This document shows, one piece after another, positions 54,535 to 63,927 of a stretch of 64,000 bases of DNA. Source of the stretch: Rhodovastum sp963804495. GTDB taxonomy: Bacteria; Pseudomonadota; Alphaproteobacteria; Acetobacterales; Acetobacteraceae. The notes under the pieces are model-generated. The model made no database searches and was not told where the DNA came from. It saw only the letters and a program-made list of their open reading frames with translations. The stretch lies in contig CAWDQN010000010.1 in assembly GCA_963804495.1 (NCBI GenBank), positions 248,001 to 312,000 of the forward strand, written 5' to 3'. Within the stretch, counting starts at the first letter, position 1. Each line of letters opens with the position of its first letter. A program made the position numbers and the translations under genes.

Positions 54535-55364
54535 GCGCGCGGGTTCCTGCGGCGCCCATGGCCGCCGTGCTGGTGGCCCTGGCGGCGCTGGCCTTGCTGG
54601 TGCTGCTGCCGCTCGCCGCCCTGTTCGCCGAGGTGCTGCCGCAGGGCGCCGGGCAGGCACTTTCGGTGTTCGAGGATCCCGACTCGCTTGCGGCGATCCG
54701 CCTGACTCTCCTGGTCGCCGCCATCAGCGTGCCGGTGAACACAGTGGGCGGGCTGGCGGCGTCGTGGTGCATCGCCCGTTTTCACTTTGCCGGGCGCGGT
54801 CTGCTGTTGACCTTCATCGAACTGCCGCTGAGCGTCTCGCCGGTGATTTCCGGTCTCGTCTGGGTGCTGTTGTTCGGGGCGCAGGGCTGGCTCGCGCCGG
54901 CGGTGGAATGGGCCGGCGTGCAGGTGATCTTCGCCACGCCCGGGCTGGTGCTGGCAACGCTGTTCGTGACCTTTCCGTTCGTGGTTCGCCAGCTGGTGCC
55001 GCTCATGCAGGCGCAGGGCAGCGACGAGGAGGAGGCGGCGCTGACCCTGGGGGCGGGGCCGTGGGCGATGTTCTGGCATGTGACGCTGCCGAATGTGCGG
55101 TGGGCACTGCTGCAGGGGGTGCTGCTGCTGAATGCGCGGGCGATGGGAGAATTCGGCGCGGTATCGGTGGTCTCGGGCCGCATCCGCGGGCAGACGTTGA
55201 CCATGCCGCTGCAGATCGAGGCGCTGTACAACGATTTCCAGGCGCCGGCCGCGTTCGCCATGGCGGGGCTGCTGGCGCTGCTGGCCCTGGTTACGCTGGC
55301 GGCCAGGGCGGGGCTGGAGTGGCGCACGCGCCGGGGGACGGACTCGCCGACGGCGCCCGCATGA
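54531..55364 (+). CDS. cysW: Sulfate ABC transporter permease CysW
   Basis: A 277-residue permease with six helices. It has the motifs IELPLSVSPVISGLVWVLLF, MQAQGSDEEEAALTLGAGPW and NARAMGEFGAVSVVSGRIRG, typical of CysW. Its start overlaps cysT (ATGA) and its stop overlaps cysA (ATGA). Confidence 0.95.
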   Translation: MSARVPAAPMAAVLVALAALALLVLLPLAALFAEVLPQGAGQALSVFEDPDSLAAIRLTLLVAAISVPVNTVGGLAASWCIARFHFAGRGLLLTFIELPLSVSPVISGLVWVLLFGAQGWLAPAVEWAGVQVIFATPGLVLATLFVTFPFVVRQLVPLMQAQGSDEEEAALTLGAGPWAMFWHVTLPNVRWALLQGVLLLNARAMGEFGAVSVVSGRIRGQTLTMPLQIEALYNDFQAPAAFAMAGLLALLALVTLAARAGLEWRTRRGTDSPTAPA

Positions 55365-56395
55365 GCCTCGCGCTGCAAGGGATTTTCAAGCAGTTTGGCG
55401 CGACGCCGGCGCTGCATGGGGTGGATCTGACGGCGGCAGAGGGCGAGTTCCTGGCCCTGCTGGGCCCGTCCGGGTCCGGCAAAACGACGCTGCTGCGTAT
55501 GATCGCCGGGCTGGAGACGGCCGAATCGGGGCGGGTGCTGATCGGCGGCGCCGACATGGCCGGGGTGCCGGCGCGGTCGCGTGGGGTCGGGTTCGTGTTC
55601 CAGCACTATGCGCTGTTCCGCCACATGACGGTGGCCGACAACATTGCCTTCGGCCTGCGCGTGCGTCCGCGGGGGCAAAGGCCAAGTCGGGCGGCGATCC
55701 GGGCGCGGGTGGCCGACCTGCTGGCGCTGGTGCAGATGCCCGAGCTGGGCGGGCGGTATCCCGACCAGTTGTCCGGCGGGCAGCGCCAGCGGGTGGCGCT
55801 GGCGCGGGCGCTGGCGATCGAGCCGCGGGTGCTGCTGCTGGACGAGCCGTTCGGGGCGCTGGACGCGGCGGTGCGGCGCGATCTGCGCCGCTGGCTGCGC
55901 GAGCTGCACAACCGCACCGGCCTCACCACGGTGATGGTGACGCATGACCAGGCCGAGGCGCTGGAGGTGGCTGACCGGGTGGCGATCCTGCGCGCCGGCC
56001 GGGTGGAGCAGGTGGACACGCCGGCAGGGCTGTGGGCATCGCCGTGCAGCGCATTCGTGTTCCGTTTCATCGGCGAGGCGGTGGAACTGCCCTGCACGGT
56101 GCGCGACGGCCTCGCCCGGTTCGGCATCGCCGGCGTGCCGGACCAGCCCTGCGCGCTGCCGGACGGGGCCGCTCTTGCCATGCTGCGGCCGCACGAGATC
56201 GGGCTCGCGGCGGCAGATGGGGCGGCGGATGTGCGGGTGCGCGCGGTGTTGGCGGCCGGGCCGGCGGTGCGGGTGGAGGTGCTGGCCGGCGCGCAGGCGG
56301 TCGAGGTGCTGCTGCCGCCCGGTGTGGCACCGCCCGCGGTGGGCAGCGTCTGCCGGCTTGATCTGCGGGCGGCCCGGTTTTACCCGCGCAGTTGA
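55361..56395 (+). CDS. cysA: Sulfate ABC transporter ATP-binding protein CysA
   Basis: A 344-residue ATPase of the CysA/MalK type. Walker A is GPSGSGKTTLLR, the Q-loop is FVFQHYALFRHMTVADNIAF, the signature is LSGGQRQRVALARALA and Walker B is LLLDEPFGALD, followed by MVTHDQAEALEVADRV. The C-terminal 100 residues form a TOBE-like regulatory domain (AMLRPHEIGLA). It drives uptake of sulfate or thiosulfate. An in-frame upstream start at 54764 lies inside cysW and is rejected. Confidence 0.95.
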   Translation: MSLALQGIFKQFGATPALHGVDLTAAEGEFLALLGPSGSGKTTLLRMIAGLETAESGRVLIGGADMAGVPARSRGVGFVFQHYALFRHMTVADNIAFGLRVRPRGQRPSRAAIRARVADLLALVQMPELGGRYPDQLSGGQRQRVALARALAIEPRVLLLDEPFGALDAAVRRDLRRWLRELHNRTGLTTVMVTHDQAEALEVADRVAILRAGRVEQVDTPAGLWASPCSAFVFRFIGEAVELPCTVRDGLARFGIAGVPDQPCALPDGAALAMLRPHEIGLAAADGAADVRVRAVLAAGPAVRVEVLAGAQAVEVLLPPGVAPPAVGSVCRLDLRAARFYPRS

Positions 56396-56403
56396 ACTGC
56401 CGA

Positions 56404-56436
56404 CTGTCATCGAAGCTTAATAAAACTGCAATCTGA
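56404..56436 (+). promoter_or_regulatory. Candidate Pho box before pstS
   Basis: CTGTCAT (56404-56410) and CTGCAAT (56426-56432) are 22 bases apart, two units of the 11-base Pho box period, with an AT-rich middle. They lie about 150 bases upstream of pstS. PhoB, encoded at 61165-61872, would bind here under phosphate limitation. Only one half matches the consensus fully. Confidence 0.5.
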
Positions 56437-56579
56437 ATTACCCCATGAACGCCTAGGGTCCGGCCGCGAATACGGATGACCGGTCGAGTTGGTCGGTGCT
56501 TCCCGTGCCCGATGCGACCCGTGCCCGATGCGACCCGTACCTGGTGCGTCCGGGTGCCATCGCGATCCAAGGAGGGATC

Positions 56580-57611
56580 ATGAAGCTTGTTTCCGCGGCG
56601 CTCGCCATTTCCCTGGCGGCGTTTACTGTCGGCGCGCAGGCGCAGCAGATCACCGGCGCCGGCGCCACGTTCCCGGCCCCGGTCTATGCCAAATGGGGCG
56701 AGGCCGCGAAGGCTGCCACCGGCCTGGAGCTGAACTATCAGGCGATCGGCTCGGGCGGCGGGCAGAACCAGATCATCAACCGCACCGTCGATTTCGGCGC
56801 CTCCGACGCGCCGGTGGACACGGCGAAGCTGGAGCAGAACCATCTGCTGCAGTTCCCGACTGTGATGGGCGCGGTGGTGCCGATCGTGAACCTGCCCGGC
56901 ATCGAGGCCAACCAGCTGAAGCTGCCCAGCGAATTGCTGGCCGATATCTACCTGGGCAAAATCGTGAAGTGGAACGATCCGCGGCTGGTCGAGGCCAATC
57001 GTGAGATCAAGCTTCCCAACCTGCCGGTCGCGCCGGTGTACCGCGCCGACGGGTCGGGCACCACGTTTGTGTATACCTCGTATCTCTCGGCCGTGTCGCC
57101 CGATTGGAAGGCGCAGGTCGGGGCCAATACCAGCGTCAAATGGGCGACCGGCAATGGCGCCAAGGGCAATGACGGCGTGGCGGCGACGGTGAAGCAGGTG
57201 CGCGGCGCCATCGGCTATGTCGAATACGCCTATGCGAAACAGAACAAGCTGACCACGGTGCAACTGCGCAACAAGGCCGGGCATTTCGTGGCGCCGACCA
57301 TGGCCGCGTTCACCGAGGCGGCCAATGCCGGCGACTGGAAGAACGCGCCGAACTACGCGGTAAACCTGATCGACACCGCCGGCGCCGAAGCCTGGCCGAT
57401 CGTGTCGGCCACCTTCATCCTGCTGCCGAAGGACCCCAAGGACCCGGCCCGCAGCGCCAACGTGATCAAGTTCTTTGACTTCGCCTACAAAAACGGCGGC
57501 GATGTCGCAAAGAACCTTGATTACATCGCTCTGCCGGAAGCCGTACAGGATGCGGTGCGCTCCTCCTGGCGGTCGCAGGTCAAAGGGCCGGACGGCGCGG
57601 CGATCTGGTAA
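56580..57611 (+). CDS. pstS: Phosphate-binding periplasmic protein PstS
   Basis: The high-affinity phosphate receptor. The 343-residue product has a signal peptide (MKLVSAALAISLAAFTVGAQA) and binding motifs GAGATFPAPVYAKW, YQAIGSGGGQNQII, VDFGASDAPVD and YRADGSGTTFVYTSYL. The C-terminus is LPEAVQDAVRSSWRSQVKG. ATG 56580 has AAGGAGGG upstream. It heads the pst operon. Confidence 0.97.
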   Translation: MKLVSAALAISLAAFTVGAQAQQITGAGATFPAPVYAKWGEAAKAATGLELNYQAIGSGGGQNQIINRTVDFGASDAPVDTAKLEQNHLLQFPTVMGAVVPIVNLPGIEANQLKLPSELLADIYLGKIVKWNDPRLVEANREIKLPNLPVAPVYRADGSGTTFVYTSYLSAVSPDWKAQVGANTSVKWATGNGAKGNDGVAATVKQVRGAIGYVEYAYAKQNKLTTVQLRNKAGHFVAPTMAAFTEAANAGDWKNAPNYAVNLIDTAGAEAWPIVSATFILLPKDPKDPARSANVIKFFDFAYKNGGDVAKNLDYIALPEAVQDAVRSSWRSQVKGPDGAAIW

Positions 57612-57695
57612 GCGGCGCGTCTGCACCAAGACTGGTTTGCGAGGGAGGCGCCCGCCGGCGCCTCCCGCCTTGTCATCCCATCGGGGAACGACTTC

Positions 57696-58658
57696 GTGTC
57701 CGACGCCGCCGCTGTTTTTCCGCTTCTTGCCACCGGTTCCCGTGCCGCCTCGTTCGGCGACCGGCTGTTTGCCTTTTTTGCAACCTGCGCCGGCCTGTTC
57801 GTGCTGGTGCTGCTGGGTGCGATCATCGTCTCGCTGTTCATCGGCGGGCTGCCGAGCTTTCGCGCCTTCGGGCCGTATTTCCTGGTCGATACCGACTGGG
57901 ACCCGGTGCAGGAAGTGTTCGGTGCCGGTGTGCCGGTGTTCGGCACCCTGGTCACCTCATTCCTGGCGTTGCTGATCGCGGTGCCGCTGGCCTTCGGCAT
58001 CGCCTTCTACCTGACCGAAATCGCGCCCGCTTGGTTCCGCCGTCCCGTGGGCACGGCGATCGAGTTGCTCGCGGCGGTGCCATCGATCATTTACGGCATG
58101 TGGGGGTTTTTCGTTATCGTGCCGGTCATGGCCGATTACGTGCAGCCCTTCCTGACCGACTGGCTGGGCGACGTGCCTGCAATCGGCTTCCTGTTTCAGG
58201 GCGCGCCCTTCGGCACCGGTATCCTGACCGCGGCCCTGGTTCTGGCGGTGATGATCATCCCCTTTATCGCCGCCACCATGCGCGACGTGTTCAACACAGT
58301 GCCTGCGGTGTTCAAGGAATCCGCCTACGGCGTCGGCTGCACCACCTGGGAGGTGATGCGCAGCATCGTCATTCCCTACACGCGCGCATCTGTGGTCGGC
58401 GGCATCATGCTGGGACTGGGGCGCGCGCTGGGCGAGACCATGGCGGTGACCTTCGTGATCGGCAACACCAACCGCATCACCACATCGCTGTTCGGTCCGG
58501 GCAACACCATTGCCTCGATCGTGGCGCTTGAATTTCCCGAAAGCCACGCCGGCAGCCTGAAGCTGTCGTCGCTGCTCGCGCTGGGGTTCATCCTGTTCGT
58601 GATATCCTTCATCGTGCTGGCGATTTCGCGCCTGCTGCTGCGCCCGAGGTCGGCATGA
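57696..58658 (+). CDS. pstC: Phosphate ABC transporter permease PstC
   Basis: A 320-residue inner-membrane permease with six helices. It has AVPSIIYGMWGFFVIVPVMA, MIIPFIAATMRDVFNTVPAV, ESAYGVGCTTWEVMRSIVIP and GLGRALGETMAVTFVIGNTN, the PstC signature. The start is a GTG with GGGGA upstream. It overlaps pstA by 4 bases (ATGA). Confidence 0.96.
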   Translation: MSDAAAVFPLLATGSRAASFGDRLFAFFATCAGLFVLVLLGAIIVSLFIGGLPSFRAFGPYFLVDTDWDPVQEVFGAGVPVFGTLVTSFLALLIAVPLAFGIAFYLTEIAPAWFRRPVGTAIELLAAVPSIIYGMWGFFVIVPVMADYVQPFLTDWLGDVPAIGFLFQGAPFGTGILTAALVLAVMIIPFIAATMRDVFNTVPAVFKESAYGVGCTTWEVMRSIVIPYTRASVVGGIMLGLGRALGETMAVTFVIGNTNRITTSLFGPGNTIASIVALEFPESHAGSLKLSSLLALGFILFVISFIVLAISRLLLRPRSA

Positions 58659-59542
58659 GCACCGCCATGATGTCGCACACCGGTCCGACGCGCGACGCGC
58701 GGGTGGCGGACCTGCTGTCGCGCCGGCGCAAGCGGTCCGACCGGGCGGTGCAGGCTTTGTGCGTCGCCGCGACGGTGATCGGCCTGGCCTTGCTGGCCTC
58801 CATTCTGTTCACCTTGCTCTGGCGCGGCGTCGGCGCGCTGGGTTTGCACGTGTTCACCACCAGCACGCTGCCGCCCGGGTCGAACGGCGGATTGCTGAAT
58901 GCGATTGTCGGCAGCCTGATCCAGACGCTGGTCGGCACCGCGATCGGCACGCCGATCGGGCTGATGGTGGGCACCTATCTGTCCGAATATGCCCGCACCT
59001 CGGCGCTGGGCAACGCGGTGCGCTTTGTTTCCGACGTGCTGCTGTCCGCACCGTCCATTCTGGTCGGGCTGTTTGTTTACACCATTCTGGTGGAGCCGTT
59101 CGGCGGCTTCTCGGGCATCGCCGGCTGCGTGGCGCTGGCGGTGATCGTGGTGCCGATCGTGGTGCGCACCACCGAGGACATGCTGCGGCTGATTCCCACC
59201 GAGCTGCGCGAGGCGGCGGTGGCGGTGGGGGCGCCGAAATGGCGGGTGATCGTGCTGATCTGCTACCGCGCGGCACTGGACGGCATCGCCACCGGCGTGC
59301 TGCTGGCGGTGGCGCGGGTGGCCGGCGAGACGGCGCCGTTGCTGTTTACCTCGCTCGGCAACCTGAACTGGTCGCTCAGCCTGACCCAGCCGATGTCGAG
59401 CCTGCCGGTGACGATCTACCAGTATGCCGGATCGGCCTTCGATGACTGGGTCGATCTGGCCTGGGCCGGGGCGCTGCTGATCACCTTCGGGGTGCTGGCG
59501 CTGAACATCGTCGCCCGGGTGGTCTTGCGGCCGCGTAGCTAA
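58655..59542 (+). CDS. pstA: Phosphate ABC transporter permease PstA
   Basis: A 295-residue permease with six helices. A cytoplasmic N-terminus with basic residues (LSRRRKRSDRAV) precedes the first helix. LSEYARTSALGNAVRFVSDV, LLSAPSILVGLFVYTILV, LIPTELREAAVAVGAPKWRV and VARVAGETAPLLFTSLG are typical of PstA. It partners with PstC. Confidence 0.96.
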   Translation: MSTAMMSHTGPTRDARVADLLSRRRKRSDRAVQALCVAATVIGLALLASILFTLLWRGVGALGLHVFTTSTLPPGSNGGLLNAIVGSLIQTLVGTAIGTPIGLMVGTYLSEYARTSALGNAVRFVSDVLLSAPSILVGLFVYTILVEPFGGFSGIAGCVALAVIVVPIVVRTTEDMLRLIPTELREAAVAVGAPKWRVIVLICYRAALDGIATGVLLAVARVAGETAPLLFTSLGNLNWSLSLTQPMSSLPVTIYQYAGSAFDDWVDLAWAGALLITFGVLALNIVARVVLRPRS

Positions 59543-59583
59543 GAAACGGAGCACGGACAGCCGTCGCCCGGAGAATTGGAACC

Positions 59584-60414
59584 ATGAGCGAGACCATGAA
59601 CGACACCGAACAATCTCCGGCCATCGCCGAGATGCAGGCGCGCTCAAGCGAAACCCTGAATGCGGCGCGCATTTCCATTCGCGGCGTCGATTTCTTCTAC
59701 GGCACCAACAAGGCGCTGAAGGGCATCGATCTCGACCTGCCGGAACGCCAGGTGACCGGCATGATCGGCCCGTCGGGCTGCGGCAAATCGACGCTGCTGC
59801 GGGTGCTGAACCGGATGTACGACCTCTACCCGGGGCAGCGCGCCCTGGGCGAGGTGCTGATGGACGGGGTGAATATCCTCGACCCCGGCATCGATCTGAA
59901 CCAGTTGCGCAGCCGGGTGGGCATGGTGTTCCAGAAACCCACGCCATTCCCGATGACGATTTACGAGAACATCGCCTTTGGCGTGAAGCTGCACGAGCGG
60001 CTGTCGAAGGCGGAAATGGACGAGCGGGTGGAATGGTCGCTGACCCGCGCGGCTTTGTGGGACGAGGCGAAGGACCGGCTCAGCACCTCCGCCATGGGTC
60101 TGTCGGGCGGGCAGCAGCAGCGGCTGTGCATCGCCCGCACCATCGCGGTGCGGCCGGAGGTGATCCTGCTGGATGAGCCGACGAGCGCCCTCGACCCGAT
60201 CAGCACGCTGAAGATCGAGGAACTGATCGACGAGCTGAAGCGGGACTTCACCATCGCCATCGTCACCCACAACATGCAGCAGGCCGCCCGCTGCGCTGAC
60301 CAGGTGGCTTTTTTCTACCTGGGTGAGATGGTCGAGGTGGGAACGGCGACGCATATGTTCACCGCGCCACGCGAGAAGCGAACGCAGGAATACATCACCG
60401 GCCGGTTCGGCTGA
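59584..60414 (+). CDS. pstB: Phosphate ABC transporter ATP-binding protein PstB
   Basis: A 276-residue ATPase. Walker A is GPSGCGKSTLLRVLNRM, the Q-loop is VGMVFQKPTPFPMTIYENIA, the signature is LSGGQQQRLCIARTIA and Walker B is ILLDEPTSALDP, with IAIVTHNMQQAARCADQVAF after it. The FQKPTPFPM segment is specific to PstB. Confidence 0.97.
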   Translation: MSETMNDTEQSPAIAEMQARSSETLNAARISIRGVDFFYGTNKALKGIDLDLPERQVTGMIGPSGCGKSTLLRVLNRMYDLYPGQRALGEVLMDGVNILDPGIDLNQLRSRVGMVFQKPTPFPMTIYENIAFGVKLHERLSKAEMDERVEWSLTRAALWDEAKDRLSTSAMGLSGGQQQRLCIARTIAVRPEVILLDEPTSALDPISTLKIEELIDELKRDFTIAIVTHNMQQAARCADQVAFFYLGEMVEVGTATHMFTAPREKRTQEYITGRFG

Positions 60415-60434
60415 GCGGCGGAGAGGGGAATTGC

Positions 60435-61154
60435 ATGTCCGACCTGGCGGAGCACATCGTGAAAAGCTTCGAGGCTGAGCTGACCCGCTTGCGGGCGCTG
60501 ATGACGGACATGGGCGGCCTGGTCGAGCGCCAGGTCGTGCTGGCCTGCGATGCGGTGCTGAGCGGCGACGCCGACGCCGCCAGCCAGGCGGTGCAGGCCG
60601 ATGTGCAGGTGGACGCGCTGGAGCGCGAGGCCGAGCAATTCGTCATCCGGCTGCTGGCCCTGCGCCAGCCGATGGCGCAAGATTTGCGACAGATCGTCGC
60701 GGCGCTGAAGATTACCGGTGAGCTGGAACGCATCGGCGACTACGCCAAGAACGTGGCCAAGCGCAGCATCGTGCTGGACCAGTTCAACATCCCGACACCG
60801 CTGAGCGGCATCGCCCACATGTCGCGCCTGGTGCAGGAAAACCTTAAGGCCGTGATCGACGCGTTTGGCGAGAACGACGCTGACAAGGCCATGGAGGTGT
60901 GGCGCTCGGACGAGGGGATCGACGATATCTACAACGCGCTGTTCCGCGAGCTGGTGACCTACATGATGGAGGACCCGCGCAACATCACGCCCTGCACGCA
61001 TCTGCTGTTCGTCGCCAAGAACCTCGAACGGATCGGCGACCACGCCACCAATATCGCCGAAATGGTCTACTACGCGGTGAAGGGCGAGCCGATGCCGCAA
61101 GGCCGGCCGAAGGGCGACAGCTCGGCCTACGCCTCGGGCAGACCAAGCGAATAG
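60435..61154 (+). CDS. phoU: Phosphate signalling protein PhoU
   Basis: A 239-residue helical protein that links PstSCAB to the PhoR/PhoB system and keeps the regulon off in high phosphate. The two repeats show RQVVLACDAVL, LRQIVAALKITGELERIGDY-type and LLFVAKNLERIGDHATNIAE, the PhoU metal-binding pattern. It lies 20 bases after pstB. Confidence 0.96.
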   Translation: MSDLAEHIVKSFEAELTRLRALMTDMGGLVERQVVLACDAVLSGDADAASQAVQADVQVDALEREAEQFVIRLLALRQPMAQDLRQIVAALKITGELERIGDYAKNVAKRSIVLDQFNIPTPLSGIAHMSRLVQENLKAVIDAFGENDADKAMEVWRSDEGIDDIYNALFRELVTYMMEDPRNITPCTHLLFVAKNLERIGDHATNIAEMVYYAVKGEPMPQGRPKGDSSAYASGRPSE

Positions 61155-61164
61155 AGGACGCACA

Positions 61165-61872
61165 ATGTCGGACAATGGAACGCGCCCGCTGGTGCTGGTG
61201 GTCGAGGACGAGGCGGCGCTGGCGACGATGCTGCGCTACAACCTCGAGAAACAGGGATTCCGGGTGGACGAGGCGGGGGACGGGCAGGAGGCGCTGACCC
61301 GGATCAGCGAGGCGCCGCCCGATCTGGTGCTGCTGGACTGGATGCTGCCGGTGATGTCGGGCATTGAAGTGTGCCGCCAGATCCGCCGGCGTCAGGACAC
61401 CCGCGACCTGCCGGTGATCATGGTGACGGCGCGCACCGACGATCAGGACGCGGTGCGCGGCCTGAACACCGGCGCGGATGACTACATCACCAAGCCGTTC
61501 AACATGGAGGCGCTGCTGGCGCGCATGCGCGCGCTGCTGCGCCGGGCCGGCGGCGTGGCCTCCAAAGGCACGTTGAGCTTTCACGACATTTCGCTCGACC
61601 AGTCGGCCCACCGGGTGACCCGCAACGGGCGCGCCGTCCACCTGGGGCCGACCGAATACCGGCTGCTGGAATTCTTCCTGCAGCACCCGCGCCGGGTGTT
61701 CTCGCGCGAGGAAGTGCTGGATGCGGTCTGGGGGCCGGATATTCACGTCGAGCCGCGAACCGTGGACGTGCATATCCGGCGGCTGCGCAAGGCGATCAAT
61801 GGCGACGGCGAACTGGATGTGGTGCGGACGGTTCGTGCCGCCGGGTATGGGTTGGATACCGAGCCGGTTTAG
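61165..61872 (+). CDS. phoB: Phosphate regulon response regulator PhoB
   Basis: A 235-residue OmpR-class regulator. The receiver domain has Glu14/Asp15 (VVEDE), phosphorylation site Asp58 in DLVLLDWMLP, and a Lys in DDYITKPF. The C-terminal winged helix has HLGPTEYRLLEFFLQHPRRV, FSREEVLDAVWGPDIHVEPR and TVDVHIRRLRKAI. It activates pst. The sensor phoR is not in the window, neither upstream of pstS nor after phoB. Confidence 0.95.
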   Translation: MSDNGTRPLVLVVEDEAALATMLRYNLEKQGFRVDEAGDGQEALTRISEAPPDLVLLDWMLPVMSGIEVCRQIRRRQDTRDLPVIMVTARTDDQDAVRGLNTGADDYITKPFNMEALLARMRALLRRAGGVASKGTLSFHDISLDQSAHRVTRNGRAVHLGPTEYRLLEFFLQHPRRVFSREEVLDAVWGPDIHVEPRTVDVHIRRLRKAINGDGELDVVRTVRAAGYGLDTEPV

Positions 61873-61883
61873 AAAAAAACAAG

Positions 61884-61960
61884 GCCAGGGTCGGCCCTGG
61901 AGCCACCCCAGCGCAGCGCGCTTTCCGGCGCGACAGGGCGGTGGCCCCCTGGACCAAGCT
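61884..61960. repeat. Partial dispersed repeat after phoB
   Basis: GGCCAGGGTCGGCCCTGG (variant hairpin), then GCGCAGCGCGCTTTCCGGCGCG and GGTGGCCCCCTGGACC, pieces of the repeat family. The A-run AAAAAAAC directly precedes it. A terminator for the pst-pho operon is likely. Confidence 0.6.
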
Positions 61961-62391
61961 ACTTAAGGCGGGGAGGGTACGTGCGGTGCCTTTCAGCGCG
62001 GAGAGGGGCTTGGGCGGAGTTTATGACGGCACCGAGGGCAGGGTTTTTACCTCCGCTGATGCTGGCATCTGGTTGCAGCGCCGGGGCGACGGGTTCCTGC
62101 CAGCGCACGGTGACGGCGGCAGAGGCGGCGATCCGGGTCTGCCCGGCCATGACGATCCACATGGCAGCTCTCACCCGGCGGAGTTGGGCCGGCGGACGGT
62201 GCGGCGGTGCGGGTGCATGTGGGTTCCTCCGGGGTTGAATTATCCAGTCTAGCCGCCGATCGTTCTACGGTGATGACGGTTGCGCGTCAGCGACGTGACA
62301 GCACGCGCGGCCCCCTGCTCGACCTCGCCACGGCGTCGTCGCATCATGGGGCGCGGGGCGCGATGCGCCGCACTTGCCGAAAGGAGATGCC
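61961..62391. other. Intergenic region before the aldehyde dehydrogenase
   Basis: About 430 bases. Frames on both strands are open (61959-62174 minus; 61981-62238 plus) but carry no recognisable motif. It may be gene debris. A ribosome binding site AAAGGAG at 62380-62386 belongs to the next gene. Confidence 0.4.
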
Positions 62392-63825
62392 ATGTACCCC
62401 GACGTGCAGCTGTTCATCGATGGCGCATGGACGCCGAGTGCCGGCGGCAAAACGCTGGATGTACTGAACCCGGCGACCGGGGAGGTGCTGGGCAGGCTGG
62501 CGCATGCGGAGCGGCCGGACCTCGACCGTGCGCTGGCGGCGGCGGAACGCGGCTTCCAAGCCTGGCGGAAGGTGTCGGCCTATGAGCGCAGCAAGGTGAT
62601 GCGTCGCGCCGCCGGGCTGATCCGCGAGCGGTTGGACAGCATCGCCCGGCTGCTGACGCGCGAGCAGGGCAAGCCGCTGGCCGAGGCCAAAGGTGAAACC
62701 CTGGTCGCTGCCGACGTGATCGAGTGGTTCGCCGAGGAAGCCCGGCGCGCCTATGGACGGGTGATTCCGGCTCGTGCCGAGGGCGTGTATCAGCTGGTCA
62801 TCAAGGAGCCGGTGGGGGTGGTGGCGGCGTTCACGCCGTGGAATTTCCCGATCAACCAGGCGGTGCGGAAAATCTCGGCAGGGCTCGCCGCGGGCTGCGC
62901 GGTGATCCTGAAGGGGCCGGAGGAGACGCCGGCCGCTTGTGCGGAGCTGGTGCGCGCCTATGCCGATGCGGGCGTGCCGGCGGGGGTGGTGCAGTTGGTG
63001 TTCGGGGTGCCGGCGGAGATTTCCGAGTATCTGATCCCGCACTCCGTGGTGAAGAAGATTTCGTTCACCGGCTCGACGGTGGTGGGCAAGCACCTGGCGG
63101 CGCTGGCCGGCGCGCATATGAAGCGGGTGACGATGGAGCTGGGCGGGCACGCGCCGGCGATCGTGTTCGACGATGCCGACATCGCCTCAGCCGCGAAGAT
63201 TCTGGCCGCCAACAAGTTCCGCAATGCCGGGCAGGTGTGCATCGCGCCGACGCGGTTTCTGGTGCAGGAGGCGGTGTATGAAGATTTCGTCGCCCGCTTC
63301 GTCGAGCTGGCGAAGCGGGTGAAAGTGGGCGACGGGCTGGAGCCGGACACCACGATGGGGCCGCTCGCCAATGCAAGGCGCATCACCGCCATGGAAGGTT
63401 TCGTGCAGGACGCGGTGCAGAAGGGCGCGGAGGTGAAGACCGGCGGCAAGCGCATCGGCAACAAGGGCAATTTCTTCGAGCCGACGGTGCTCACCAACAT
63501 CACCCGTGAGATGCGGGTGATGAACGAGGAGCCGTTCGGGCCGCTCGCCCTGATGGTGCCGTTCAGCAGTTTTGACGACGTGGTGGCGGAGGCGAACCGG
63601 CTGCCGTACGGGCTGGCATCCTATGCCTATACGAGCTCGGCGAAGACGGCGAATGCGATCGCGGCTGCTGTCGAGGCCGGCATGATGTCGATCAACCACC
63701 ATGGGCTGGCGCTGCCCGAGGTGCCGTTCGGCGGCATCAAGGATTCGGGCTATGGGTCCGAGGGTGGCAGCGAGGCGATCGAGGGCTATCTCAACACCAA
63801 GTTCGTCACCCAAGCGAGTTTGTAA
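62392..63825 (+). CDS. NAD(P)-dependent aldehyde dehydrogenase, succinate-semialdehyde type
   Basis: A 477-residue oxidoreductase. The active-site residues are Asn151 (FTPWNFPI), Glu249 (TMELGGHAP) and Cys283 (NAGQVCIAPTR), with the cofactor loop FTGSTVVGKH. The N-terminal MYPDVQLFIDGAWTPSAGGK and the REQGKPLAEAKGE segment resemble GabD-like succinate-semialdehyde dehydrogenases. Lys in VILKGPEETP corresponds to the usual KPSE site, here Gly, which is a small variation. The substrate is inferred. ATG 62392 has AAAGGAG six bases upstream. Confidence 0.88.
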   Translation: MYPDVQLFIDGAWTPSAGGKTLDVLNPATGEVLGRLAHAERPDLDRALAAAERGFQAWRKVSAYERSKVMRRAAGLIRERLDSIARLLTREQGKPLAEAKGETLVAADVIEWFAEEARRAYGRVIPARAEGVYQLVIKEPVGVVAAFTPWNFPINQAVRKISAGLAAGCAVILKGPEETPAACAELVRAYADAGVPAGVVQLVFGVPAEISEYLIPHSVVKKISFTGSTVVGKHLAALAGAHMKRVTMELGGHAPAIVFDDADIASAAKILAANKFRNAGQVCIAPTRFLVQEAVYEDFVARFVELAKRVKVGDGLEPDTTMGPLANARRITAMEGFVQDAVQKGAEVKTGGKRIGNKGNFFEPTVLTNITREMRVMNEEPFGPLALMVPFSSFDDVVAEANRLPYGLASYAYTSSAKTANAIAAAVEAGMMSINHHGLALPEVPFGGIKDSGYGSEGGSEAIEGYLNTKFVTQASL

Positions 63826-63832
63826 GGCCGGG

Positions 63833-63925
63833 TTCCAAGGGTTTATCGCCCTTGGTGGGGTTCAGGGGCGATGCCGTCGCGCCGAAGGCGGGCTGCGCGC
63901 GGGGTGGGGTGCGGGGCGACGCCCC
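63833..63925. repeat. Partial dispersed repeat near the right edge
   Basis: CCAAGGGTTTATCGCCCTTGG (63835-63855) is a hairpin of the repeat style, then CGTCGCGCCGAAGGCGGGC and GCGGGGCGACGCCCCGGC, another hairpin. It separates the aldehyde dehydrogenase from the convergent gene at the edge. Confidence 0.6.
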
Positions 63926-63927
63926 GG

